Below, one piece after another: positions 47,601 through 58,751 of a DNA stretch of 64,000 nucleotides. The first letter of the stretch is position 1. Every line of letters begins with the position of its first letter. The notes beneath the pieces were generated by a model, which saw only the letters and a program-made list of their open reading frames with translations, searched no databases and had not been told where the DNA came from. Position numbers and translations under genes: made by a program. Source of the stretch: Arsenophonus apicola (GTDB lineage Bacteria > Pseudomonadota > Gammaproteobacteria > Enterobacterales > Enterobacteriaceae); assembly GCF_020268605.1 (NCBI RefSeq), contig NZ_CP084222.1, positions 2,356,001 to 2,420,000 on the forward strand. The letters are read 5' to 3'.

Positions 47601-49159
47601 TCGGGCAACAAAAAGAGTTGATTATGGCTAACAATAAGATATTGTATGCTATCCGATAAACTATTAGGCAAACTGGTAAGTTTATTATAGCAAGCTTCCA
47701 ACGTGATTAGTGATGAGGGTAAAGCATCGGGTAATGTCGTTGATAGATTATGGCTAACAACTAATGTTTCTATCCCGTCTGGTAAACCCTCAGGTAGCAC
47801 AGTTAATCTATTATGCTCAAGATAGAATTCGGTAAGCCCGGCCGGCAACTCACTGGATAATGAAGTTAATTGATTACCCGCCAGAGATAAAATTTGTAAC
47901 AAGTCAGGTAATTTAATGGTTAGTGAAACTAACTGATTATAACTGGCATTAAGCGCGGTTATTGAATTTGGTAAATGGTCAGGCAATTTTGTTAGTTGAT
48001 TTCGATTAGCATATAATATGAATAAATTAGCCGGCAAATCGACGGGTAAAGCAGTTAATTGATTATCACCAACATCCAATACTATTAAGCCTGCTGGTAA
48101 TTTATCAGGTAAAAATTTTAATTGATTGCCGCAAAGTTTAAGAATTTTTAATTCACTGGGTAAATCTGATGGTAGCAAAGTCAGTAGAATGTCATTAGCG
48201 CGTAAGCTACGTAATTCATGCGGTAAAATTTCCGGCAGCTTTTTTAACTGATTATTACCAACATCAAGGTTAATTAAATTACTTGGCAACTCATCTGGCA
48301 GTTTCTGTAATTTATTATCTGCTACACTAAGCACTTTCAACATTTTTGGCAGTTGAGGGGGTAATGTGCTTAGCAGATTTTTATCGAGTTTAAGTTCTTG
48401 TAAGTGAGTTGGAAGTTTAGCGGGCAGCGCGGTTATCTGGTTATTGTTGACATAAAGAGAGCATAACTTGTTAGGAAGCATGCTTGGTAATGCCGTTAAA
48501 TATGCCCCATTAACCTCTAATCTTTCTAGCCAATATGGCAACTGATTAGGCAATGCAGTCAATGGATTATCATTAGCTTTGAGTTCAAATATGTTACTTG
48601 GTAGCTTATCAGGCAAGCTCTCCAGATTGTTTTTATCCACATACAAAATGCTTAAAAATGTTGGTAAACTACTCGGTAATACGGTCAATTCATTATCATT
48701 AACATTTAATATTGATAATTTTGTGGGCAGTTGATCAGGCAGGCTACTTAATTCATTTTGGTTAGCATTTAATATGGTTAATTTTTTTGGTAGCTTATCT
48801 GGTAACCAAGTCAGCCTATTATGCTGAATATTTAATTCAAGTAATGTGTCAGGTAGATGTTCAGGCAAGCTGGTTAATTGATTGTTACCCGCATTCAAAT
48901 TGGTTAATTGTTTTGGTAGATTATTGGGCAGCGTGGTTAACTGATTATCATTAATATTTAATTGTGTAATCCATTCCGGTAAATCAGGCAACGAAGTCAA
49001 AGACAAACCAGCTAAATTCAGCCATGAATTATCTTCGTTAATACAACTCAAAAGTCTATTTAGCGCAATGTCTCTCCGTTCCATTGGATCGATATCTGGT
49101 TCTGATGCCAAATCTCGCCATTCTGTTACTAACTCCAAAAGAGCAGGTGTTATATCCAT
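41682..49159 (-). pseudogene. Giant LRR - C80 protease - TcdA/B-pore toxin, copy B (broken)
   Basis: Paralogue of copy A with the same order of domains: helical cap and leucine-rich repeats three times, C80 protease domain (WQLVGHGRD with His, NLVGCSLADD with Cys, about 45330-45120), hydrophobic pore region (about 44340-44000) and the delivery-like region. Five breaks: short T-run 46183-46187 (minus-strand A5), C-run 44460-44463, T-run 43927-43936, a 4-base deletion between repeats next to the TAG at 43379-43381, and an in-frame TGA at 42072-42074. Repaired length is about 2,490 codons. I start it at 49159 (MDITPALLELVTEWRDL), which aligns with copy A. The first open piece (to 46118) could still make a protein of about 1,000 residues that is only repeats. 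Confidence 0.85.
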
Positions 49160-49183
49160 AATTTTGCCATCCAAATGCACGTA

Positions 49184-49226
49184 AATTGTTAAAAACAACT
49201 TATTAATTTAGCAAAATTTAACAATT
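49184..49226. promoter_or_regulatory. Conserved inverted repeat upstream of toxin copy B
   Basis: AATTGTTAAA (49184-49193) and its complement TTTAACAATT (49217-49226) with a 23-base spacer. The same arms, spacing and distance from the ATG occur upstream of copy A. It may be an operator or structured leader, or simply preserved by the duplication. Confidence 0.45.
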
Positions 49227-49406
49227 GAACTATTCAAGAATGTTAACTGCATCAAATATTGCATAAAATGATTGATAGAAAATGGCAAGTGTTGGCAAAA
49301 AATGGAATGAATAAAAAGCGAATTGTTGCTAGCCACAAGATTATTAATTTGTCACTGGCAGTTGCATTGCGCGCATAGAAGAGTGCATTAAAAAATTATC
49401 ATATCA

Positions 49407-49554
49407 TCACTCCGCTTGAGCAAGATAACTAATAATAAATAGCGGCTTGCTTGCCAGTGATTCAAGTTCTAATGCATCAGGATATTGTGCCAAGAGCCGC
49501 AGAAAAACTGATTGGCCAATAATACTGCGACCCAGTGGCGCTGCCGGTCTTAAC
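49407..49554 (-). pseudogene. 3' remnant of the NlpC/P60 lipoprotein gene
   Basis: Read on the minus strand this is an open frame of 49 codons ending in TGA (SLASKPLFIISYLAQAE). It is almost the same as the last residues of the intact NlpC/P60 gene at 57303-58751. It lies directly after toxin copy A (minus-strand order) and before copy B. It has no start and is a by-product of the tandem duplication. Confidence 0.88.
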
Positions 49555-49583
49555 AACAAAATAACGATTATCCGGAAAGACCA

Positions 49584-52500
49584 CTAAGCAAAAGCGGCCC
49601 ATAAAGGATCTGTCGGAATATCTGAGATCAAAAGTCCATTTTCTGTCGGCGTCAATGTGACGTTGGCGGGTTGCAAAAAACGATATTGCTGCTGTTCGTC
49701 ATTATCATAAATCAATGCTTCCTGCCGATCTTCTGATAGACCTAAATAAACCAGATCATGATTAGCATCTAAACTACTTCCCGCTTGTACTATTCGACCG
49801 GCTTTACTATCATACCAACCTCTTATCGGATTTCCATCTCAATCCTGTAAACCCTGCAACATGATGTAATCAGCTGAATCTGGCATCCCATTAATCAGTT
49901 TATGCAAATCTAATATAACATTGTCATTATGCTTACGTAACCAATCCTGAGAAATCCCAATTAAGATATTTTTCCCCTGGTTATCCAATAAACTAAATAT
50001 CCCATCTTCTCGCTGACAAAATAATTTATTATTAATGGGAAAAAGTGATCGAATATTACTCGCAACCAATTGCGCCTGGCTATTGGACAAACCATTATCT
50101 GGTTGAAAATAGAGAGCATGTGTTTGTGGATTATAAAAATAATAACCGGTTGACTCCCCTGTCGTGGTTGCCACAAGAATAAATTCTGACAGCGATGTTG
50201 ACGAGTGCGCTTGGTTGGCAATCACCTCATCGCCATGGGGTAGCTCATCACTCTTTGATTGAGCGACTAAGTTTAAACGGATCATCTTGTTTGCATTCTT
50301 ACCCTCAGTTATTAACCAATAATGCTGCTCTTGCCCGCCATTATAACCCGATAAATAGACTATTTTTGCCAGTTGGCTGGGAATAAAAGCGGCTGATGAA
50401 GCAAGCTTATCTAAGTGATGCATATCAAAGCTTGGAGAGGCACCAAATTGATTATGTTCAGATAACAACAACTCTGGTTTTTTATTTTGGCCAACAAAAT
50501 CTACCAGCTGTTTGAGCCGATTTAACAGGTTTAACAGAGCTTTACTACCATTAATCGCAACCAAATTCAGCGCACTATCCTCAACGGTATAAACACAACG
50601 CATGCCATTTTGCTCAATCACAAACAGCAATTGACCATTTCCCTGAATCGTATAGCTACGAATAGCGGCATCATTTACCACAGGAAAACTAAATGGCAGA
50701 TATTGCCGCAATAACTGCCCCGTACTAATTTCTACCTGCCAAATAGCGGTATCGCGATAAAACCAGGCTTTATCACCGTCAACTTTGGCTAACATCGCTT
50801 GACTGAGAAATTCCGCTGCATCTGGCCGATTGGTATAAATCATACGGCTACGGGCGGTTTCATAATAAGCTCTGCCGACATGTCCAACAGCATTATCTGG
50901 TTGATAGTGATCGATGATGACAAATGGAGTTGGATGATCCTGAATATTGGCTAACATTTTTAGATATTCATCCAGTGAATCACTATTATTGAAATGCATC
51001 GCATCCATATGAATGATATGCATTTGCTGACTATTTTCATCAAAGACGAAGGTTCCCTGTTTATTTATCACCGTAATCCGACTGGCATTTTTTGGTAACG
51101 TGACAATAACATTATCTATATAGAGATAGTTACCCTCTTCGCTAACCTGCATATTAGTGCCCAACTCAAGATAACGTGCATCCAATAGCCAACGCGTATT
51201 GGCATGATTTGATTGTAAGGTTATTGACACGCCTCTCGCTAAGCTAATCCGATATTCTCCTTCACCACCAATCAACTGATAACTAATATAATGCTGAAAC
51301 TCGACCGGTAATGTAGGTAGCACCAAGTTCCGATCGCGATCGTCTAAAATCACTTTAATCGGGGTTGCCACATAATTGGGTATAATCCGATAGATTGCCC
51401 GTTCACCGGGAAAAGCATAAAAATCGAAATCAAACCGACCGTCTTCTTCCAGTTTTCTTAATAGAGCAAAACCTCTATCATCACGTGTGGTGACAAAAGG
51501 TAAGATCATATAGGCATAATCTAGGTAGGTAATCGGCGTACCTGGCAGGATCAGAACATCATCACCTGACTTAAAGTTGGATTGACTACTTTGATAGCCC
51601 AATCCCTGTCGAATATTGATCGCCTGGCTTTTATCTCGATTTACGCCTCGATTGGGCCAGAACAAGAAATAATTACTGTGGCCTGATCCGCTGGAATAAG
51701 TAGGATCATTACGATAAAGATATTGGCTATCATAAGTCAGTGTATTGTGTCGTAAGTCCAGTTCAGTAATGACGGCGCCTGGAATCGGCTGCATAATTGT
51801 GATAACCGCATCACTGTCAGTGATTTTTTTCGTTATCCGCCGATAGCCACCATCTTGATAAGCCAAATCGATATCGGCAAAATAGTTGCCGACTATCTGA
51901 ACACTATGGGTTACCTTACCAAACGCTTCAGCCAACGCAGTGACGCCGATCCCTACCCCTGCTAATGGGACAGCTAACGCACCAGTAAAAGTAGCAACTG
52001 TGGTTGCCCCTAGCATGCTAGCCCCTATTCCTATGCCAACAACCACTAAATTAGTAATATCAACCCCTAACTGAGCACTAAAAACCACTCGTTGCAGATC
52101 ATTTTGCGCATGCGCTAATTCAATACTATCCAAAACAATACTGGCAATATTAAAGACACCTGCTAAAACGTAGCTGCCATAAAACAACGGGCTAAATAAT
52201 CCTTTTGTTGCCTGCTGCCCCTGGTAGGCAGCCATTTGATATAAATTAACCAACCTTAATGTATCTTCCACTGTCCCGTGCACTATTTGTGTCAAATTGA
52301 GATAAGTGTGTATATTCAGTGCCATACTGAGGGTTTCTGATAACTCATTATCCATCACACCAAGCCGATGTTTATTGGCAAACCAGGGGATCAATTCTTT
52401 GAGCAGGAAAGCGGCATTTAATCCATGCACACTATCAACATCTGTCATATTACCCCGCAAAACTAATGTTTTACCGTTGTAATAATAAACTTTAATAATC

Positions 52501-55500
52501 ATTTCCAAATATTGATTAAATTTATTAATAAAATCAATAATATGTTTATTATTAGTAATTAATTTCTTCAATTGATGGGTCTCATTATGAATAAAATGTA
52601 AATCATAACTGCCCGGCTGCATTTTACTTTTGCTTAAACTAGTAAAAAGCGGTACCCACTTTTGTAGCGACAAGCGATGATAATGATAAAACTGACTCAT
52701 AATCGACTGAAATTGTTCAGCCTGCTTAATGAAAGACATTAATTTATAAGAGATAGACTCCAGCCTGGCAGGAGCACCTAAGGTCGCGGGTTCAATCGCT
52801 GATTTTGCCAGGTTATTAACGGTTTTACCGGCCACCTTCTCTATATGCCAGTCATTTTTCTCATTATTAAAAAACAGCGTGGTTTTATTACCCGTTTCTA
52901 TCAATCGTTTTCTGCCCTCATTATTGACCATCAGCTTAGACGAATAAGCAGAGACAGAATAGGGTCGAATCGTTTCATCTAAGGCTACAGCAAATTGTTT
53001 GACATAACTGATTTGCTGCTGATCGTCTGCCAACGAACAACCCACCAGATTGATATGTTTGGGCGAAATAGTTATCTGCAAATCTATCGCCAATTGTTTT
53101 AATTGCTGTGCCAGCGATTTAGCCTCACGCCAGGCCAGGCTGACATATTCTCCATCAGGCAGGCTACGGCCATGGCCAACTAACTGCCAGTGCTGCTTAG
53201 TTTGCTGCCGCAAATGCTCGATATTGCCATGCACCTTAAAACTATTTCCCTCACTATCCAGTTGCACTAAAACCGATATTTGCGGATGTTTTTTAAATAA
53301 TTTACTCGCCGCCTCTCTCACTAGTAGATCATCTTCCAGTTGGATAATTAATTGGCCATCGAAACGACTGCTTTCACCTTCATGCTGAAAACTCACTGCT
53401 GGCAGTTGCCAATCTGATACCTTACGATCAAAGTTCAAGCTAGCATAATCCCGACTAGAATCAGTCAAGCGAAGGTTAATAGGCAGATATATCGACTCAG
53501 CACTGAGTTGATTTTTCGTAAAGTTAAATTTTATTAATTTATCAGGAATATGATCAGGCAAGGCTGTAAGTTGATTATTACTGACATCAATCCTGATTAA
53601 TGAATTTGGCAAATAGTTAGTTAACGTTTTTAATTCATTATTACCCACGAACAGATGCGTTAAACTGGCCGGCAGGCTATCAGGTAAGAAGGTTAATTGG
53701 TTATTATTGGCATTCAGTAATAGTAAACCAGCTGGTAAATTATTCGGTAATCGAATCAATTGATTGTTACTAATATCTATACCGAGCAACGTGGTTGGCA
53801 AATTATTGCCTAACGCCATTAACTGGTTATGGTTAACATCCAATAGTATTAACCTTTCAGGTAGGTTAACAGGCAGAGAAGTTAACTGATTATTAGAAGC
53901 ATAAAGCTTTTGGATAGTGGATGGGAGTTCCGCCGGTAACACTGCAAGTTGGTTATCGTTAACATTTAATGATATCAGATTGTAAGGTACATGAGCGGGA
54001 AGGCTAGTAAGATTTAAGTTGGATAAATCAAGTGATCGTTCTTGCAAACAAAGACAATCAATCATTCGATGAACGGCAATTTCTCTAGCATTGGCTTCCT
54101 TTGTGGGGGCTTGATCTAACCATTTGAACCATTCTGGAATTAATTCATATATAGGCCTGAATAACTTAGATAATTGTGCAGTCTGCTTGCTTTCAATAGC
54201 CGCAATGGAAATAGCGGCATGATCACTAGTGAGCGGATTGTTATCAATATCAAGAAAAAGTAGTTTATTAGGGAAGTGAGCGGGTAATTCTTTCAACTGA
54301 TTACTGTTAACATTCAAATATTTTAATTTAGCCGGCAGATTAGGCGGCAAAACCGTTAGCTCATTATCACTAACATTAAGGTATCTTAGTTTGTCAGATA
54401 GATGATTAGATAAAGTGGTTAATCTGTTATGACTAACATCTAAGTATTTTAATTTATTAGACAAGCTTCCTGGCATTATTCCCAATTGATTATAACTGAC
54501 ATTAAGATGCCCTAATTGATTAGGCAGACTGTCAGGTAAGGCTGTTAATTGATTATCACTAATATCGAGTTTCTTTAATTTATTTGATAAATTATTTGGC
54601 AGGGATATCAGTTGATTATGACTAACATCCAAGGTAATTAAAATATTGGGTAGATTAGTTGGCAAATAGGTCAATAAATTATTATGACCATCTAAATGTT
54701 GTAACATAATAGGCAACGTATTCGGCAAAGCCGTCAGTTTATTGCCACTAACATCAAGATAAATTAAGGAATTAGGCAGATTGCCCGGTAAAGCATTTAA
54801 CTGATTATCTGCCGCATATAAATATTTTAGATTCGCTGGCAAGCTAGTCGGCAAAACCGACAGTTGATTGTTGTTGATTCTAAGTTCGGTAATGCTTGCA
54901 GGCAAATGAGCCGGTAAACGGGTTAAATGTAAACCGGATAAATCAAGTGACTTACTATTATTATCATTAATGCAAGCGTTTATTCTTTTTACTGCAATAT
55001 TTCTGCCGTGATATTCATCAGCACTAATATATTTATCATGTGCCCAATGAAGTAACTCCTCCTCTGAAATATCTATACTATGCTCGTCGTCACGCGATTG
55101 TTGGAGTTGCAATGGAAAACGAGTAGGTATTGAGTCCAATGGGTTACCACTAAAGTCACTGTACTGCAACAGTAAAGGCAGATGGTCAGGTAAGCTAGTG
55201 ATCTGATTATTATGTACATCAAAAAAATCAGATCTTGGAATAAATGAGCAGGTAAAGCTGGTAACTGATTATTATGCAGAATAAGAGTCACCACATCAGT
55301 AGGCAAATGTGCAGGAAACTCAGTTAACCGGTTATAACTTGCATCAAGATAGGATAAATTTTCAAAAAAATGCGGCAATTCAGTTAATTGATTATTATGT
55401 ACCACGATCTGCTGTAAAAAAACAGGCATAACTTCCGGCAATTGAGTTAATTCATTATTATTAACAATCAGAATGTTAAGGTTAAAAGGTAATGGATCAG

Positions 55501-57052
55501 GCAGCAAATTGAGTTGGTTATGGTGAGCAACAAGATATTGTAAGCTTGGCGGTAAATGAGCAGGCAAGCTTACAAATTTGTTATAGCTGGCATCCAAAAT
55601 TTCTAGTGATGTGGGTATATGATCAGGAAATACCCTTAATTGATTGTGGCTAACATCTAATTCAGTGATGCCATCTGGCAAGTCCTCGGGTAACGCCTTT
55701 AGTTGATTGCGCTTAACATCTAATTGGGTGAGCCCGCGCGGCAAATTCCTGCCTAGCCAAGTTAATTGATTGCCGGCAATCAATAAGCGGTTTAATGCAG
55801 CAGACAATTTATCAGGTAGTGAAACTAGTTCATTATAACTCGCATCAATTTCTACTAAAGAATCTGGTAAATGGTCAGGCAATTTTTTTAGCTGATTTCG
55901 ACTAACATTTAACAGTTTTAATTCATCCGGTAAAGCGCCTTGAATGGCCGTTAATTGGTTATCACCAATATCTAATACTGTTAACCAAGGTGGTAGTTGA
56001 TCGGGTATATTTTTTAACTGATTACCATAAACTTTAACAATATTTAAATCTCGTGGTAAAAATGGTAGCGAGGCCAGTTGATTATCATTAGCGAGTAAGG
56101 TAAGTAAGTTGTTTGGTAAAATTTTAGGCAGTGCTTTTAATTGGTTATGACTAACATCCAGCACAATTAAATCTACGGGCAAGACTTGCGGTAAGCTTGT
56201 TAATTTATTAGATGCTACATTCAGCATTCTTAATAGTGCTGGCAGTTGATTGGGTAATACGCTTAACTGATTGATATCGATTGTCAGTGCTTGTAACTTA
56301 GGCGGAAGTTTAGTGGGCAGCGCGGTTATTTGATTGTTGCTGACACTTAGATGGTATAACTCGTCAGGCAAAGTATTTGGTAATGCGGTCAAAAATGCGT
56401 TATTAACCATTAATTTTTCTAGCTTAAATGGTAATTTATTAGGTAAAGCAGTCAATGGATTGTCGCTGGCATCAAGATAAAATAGGTTATTTGGTAGATT
56501 ATCAGACAAACTTTCGAGGTTATTTTTATTAACAGACAAAATGGTTAATGATAGGGGTAAATTATGAGGTATAGTCGTCAATTGGTTATCACTAACATCT
56601 AATACTGATAATCCGTCAGGCAGATGCTCAGGCAAACTACTTAATCGATTATGATCAGCATTTAACATAGATAAGTTTTTTGGCAGATTATCAGGTAGCC
56701 TAGTTAACTTATTATGATCAACCCTTATTTCTATTAATGTTTCAGGTAGATGCTCAGGCAAGCTAGTTAATTGATTTTTACCTGCATCCAAATGAGTTAA
56801 TGTTTTGGGCAAATTAGCGGCCAGTGTGGTTAACTGATTATTATGAATATCTAATGTTATTAACCATTCTGGTAAGGTAGGCAACGAAGTTAAAGACAAG
56901 TGGGATAAATCAAGATGTGGATCTTTTTTAATGATACAGTCAAAAACTCTGTTTAATGCAGTCTCTCTCTGTTCCGATGGATCAATATTTGGTTCTGATG
57001 CCCAATCACGCCATTGAGCGATTAGACTCCATAAAGCAGGTGATAGATCCAT
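49584..57052 (-). pseudogene. Giant LRR - C80 protease - TcdA/B-pore toxin, copy A (one frameshift, one stop)
   Basis: Repaired, this encodes about 2,489 residues. N-terminus MDLSPALWSLIAQWRDWA without a signal peptide. Order: cap 1 and about 28 leucine-rich repeats of about 21 residues (56.9-55.2 kb; pattern LPxxLPxxLxxLxVxxNxLxx); cap 2 (about 55.09-54.94 kb) and about a dozen repeats; cap 3 (about 54.15-54.0 kb) and about ten repeats; C80 domain (53.4-52.8 kb) with His in WQLVGHGRS and Cys in NLVGCSLADD, as in MARTX and TcdA/B autoproteases; hydrophobic helices (52.2-51.9 kb); a stretch (51.8-51.2 kb) resembling TcdB (VITELDL, GSGHSNYFLFWPN, DVLILPGTP, FYAFPGERAIYRIIP, GGEGEYRISLARG). Breaks: minus-strand T7 at 55227-55221 (eight would restore the frame) and TGA at 49841-49839, where copy B has CGA. 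The reading frame after TGA stays open to TAG at 49584. Predicted action: the C80 domain is activated in the host cytosol and frees the repeat domain as cargo. The main open frame 55169-49839 starts inside the gene. Confidence 0.85.
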
Positions 57053-57075
57053 TATGCACCATCCTAAGATAAGTA

Positions 57076-57118
57076 AATTGTTAAAAATGACTTATTAATT
57101 TAGCAAAATTTAACAATT
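57076..57118. promoter_or_regulatory. Conserved inverted repeat upstream of toxin copy A
   Basis: AATTGTTAAA (57076-57085) and TTTAACAATT (57109-57118), spacer 23 bases, 24 bases upstream of the ATG. Identical arms and spacing upstream of copy B. The flanking 200 bases are also shared by both copies. Confidence 0.45.
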
Positions 57119-57302
57119 GAGCTATTCAAGAATGTTAACTGCATCAAATATTACATAAATGATTGCTAGAAAATAGTAAGCGTTAGCAAACATCTGGATG
57201 AACAAATAGAGAATTGTTGCCAGCCGCAAGATTGTTAATTTGCCACTGGCAGTTGCATTGCGTTAATAAAAGGGGGCGAGGGAAAAATTTATCAAATCAT
57301 CA

Positions 57303-58751
57303 TCACTCTGCTTGATCGAGATAGCTAATAATAAATAGCGGCTTGCTTGCCAGTGATTCAAGTTCTGGTGCATCAGGATATTGAGCCAACAGCGGCAGAA
57401 AAACGGACTGGCCAATAATACTGCGACTCGGTGGCGCTGCGGGTCTCAATCCCCATACATTATGGTAGATTATCGGTACAGGACGCCCCTGCCAATTTGA
57501 GTTACCAACATACAACATAATATGACCTTGTATATAGATTAATGTTTTAAATGGCTGGCCATATTTCATCAAATAAGCAATCCGTTCATTGGTTGAATAA
57601 TCGCTCAGGTCAATTCGCTTACCAATTAACGATTGGGGTAGTGAATTTCTTGGCAGAAAAATACCAAAAGGCAACATAAGATTTCTCACTTCCGCCGAAC
57701 AGTCATTAAAACCATAAAGACTTCCCCAGCCATAATCCTTGCCTTGCATATATTGGATGATATGTGCCATATTTTCGGCGGTCGGTAAGATAGGTACCTG
57801 ACGCACTTGTTGTTCAAACTGTGGTGCATAACGAATAACAGCATAACCATTGCCATCCGATACTGGTAATACAATCTTTGCTTTACCTTTAATCAATTTT
57901 AATGGCAATAATGTGCCCGTACGGGCGGTAAATCTAAAAATGCCCTGTTCATCAGTAAAACTGGCATTATCATTAATAACCGCAGCCAGCTTTTTGTTCG
58001 CCATGGCTGTCCACTGCTGGATAAAATGATTATTTGCTTTAGCAATATGTGAGCTATCCACCCATCCCATGACCGTTGATGAAATAATGAAACTCCAAGA
58101 TTTATCTGCTGTTACTGCCGCAATGTAAACCGGTTCAGCTGGATGAAGGGCTGAGTTTTGCAGCATATCGAAAGGATAACCTTGACCGGCTTCACGCGGA
58201 TCTTCAAAAGCAGGATAAGCCGTTGGTAGGAATCTTACCGCGGTTTCACGCAAAGTGATCCCTCGGTCAGCAACAGTAAAATGCTCAGCTATCGGCACGG
58301 ATACCCGATATTGCATTTTTGCTTTCCAGTTAGCATCTAGTAAGCGAAAATTTTCGCCATAGTGACTCACATTAGGCGCAGTAAACTTTTCTGCAAAATG
58401 GGATAAATTTCTTTTCGCATTTTTTACATCCGATACATCCTGTGCATCCTGTAAAACTGACTGAATGTAATTACCATTCCAGGGTGATTGTTCCCCAAAA
58501 TAGCGCGCTAACAGGTTATCGAACGCCTCTTTTTGTTGTATTTCAGTTAAAAATGGTTGTCGGTAACCCGGTTCATGAGGCGGGATCCAGCGAGCGCTAT
58601 TTTGGGGATAATTAGCAATTGGAAAAAGTTTTTTGGTTTGATCAATAAAGATAATATCTTGCTTATTACTAAATGATGGCGATGTAGGCGGTGTTTTATT
58701 ACCACAACCAATCAGTAATAACAGAATGCTAAAGCTAATAATCTTTTTCAT
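57303..58751 (-). CDS. NlpC/P60 (C40) cell-wall peptidase lipoprotein with SH3 domains
   Basis: The signal peptide ends in the lipobox LLIGC (Cys at residue 16), so it is a lipoprotein. Residues about 60-160 form the N-terminal helper region usual in this C40 subgroup, 160-310 two SH3-type domains (GITLRETAVRFLPTAYPAF, KSWSFIISSTVMGWVDSSHIA). The C-terminal C40 domain has the catalytic Cys in GFNDCSAEVRNLMLPFG and His in YIQGHIMLYVG. It cuts peptide stems of peptidoglycan. GAGGAG precedes the ATG. It is intact, and directly upstream of toxin copy A on the same strand; a role in toxin release through the wall is possible but not shown. Confidence 0.88.
   Translation of the reverse strand: MKKIISFSILLLLIGCGNKTPPTSPSFSNKQDIIFIDQTKKLFPIANYPQNSARWIPPHEPGYRQPFLTEIQQKEAFDNLLARYFGEQSPWNGNYIQSVLQDAQDVSDVKNAKRNLSHFAEKFTAPNVSHYGENFRLLDANWKAKMQYRVSVPIAEHFTVADRGITLRETAVRFLPTAYPAFEDPREAGQGYPFDMLQNSALHPAEPVYIAAVTADKSWSFIISSTVMGWVDSSHIAKANNHFIQQWTAMANKKLAAVINDNASFTDEQGIFRFTARTGTLLPLKLIKGKAKIVLPVSDGNGYAVIRYAPQFEQQVRQVPILPTAENMAHIIQYMQGKDYGWGSLYGFNDCSAEVRNLMLPFGIFLPRNSLPQSLIGKRIDLSDYSTNERIAYLMKYGQPFKTLIYIQGHIMLYVGNSNWQGRPVPIIYHNVWGLRPAAPPSRSIIGQSVFLPLLAQYPDAPELESLASKPLFIISYLDQAE

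Larger units (their letters stand above)
41682..57450. repeat. Tandem duplication of a 7.9-kb toxin unit
   Basis: Copy A spans about 49584-57450 and copy B about 41682-49554. Each unit holds a toxin gene, its upstream region with the same inverted repeat, and the 3' end of the NlpC/P60 lipoprotein gene. The lipoprotein gene is complete only ahead of copy A; ahead of copy B only the last 49 codons survive. Similarity by eye is high in the protease and pore regions, low in the first repeat block, and nearly complete in one 272-bp tract. Confidence 0.9.

Noticed and set aside
46200..49160. Dense short repeats of about 63 bases that look like a CRISPR or satellite array
   Set aside because: The period is 20-21 codons, the frame is open, and each unit encodes a leucine-rich repeat (LPxxLPxxLxxLxVxxNxL). 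The units vary in sequence, unlike CRISPR repeats.
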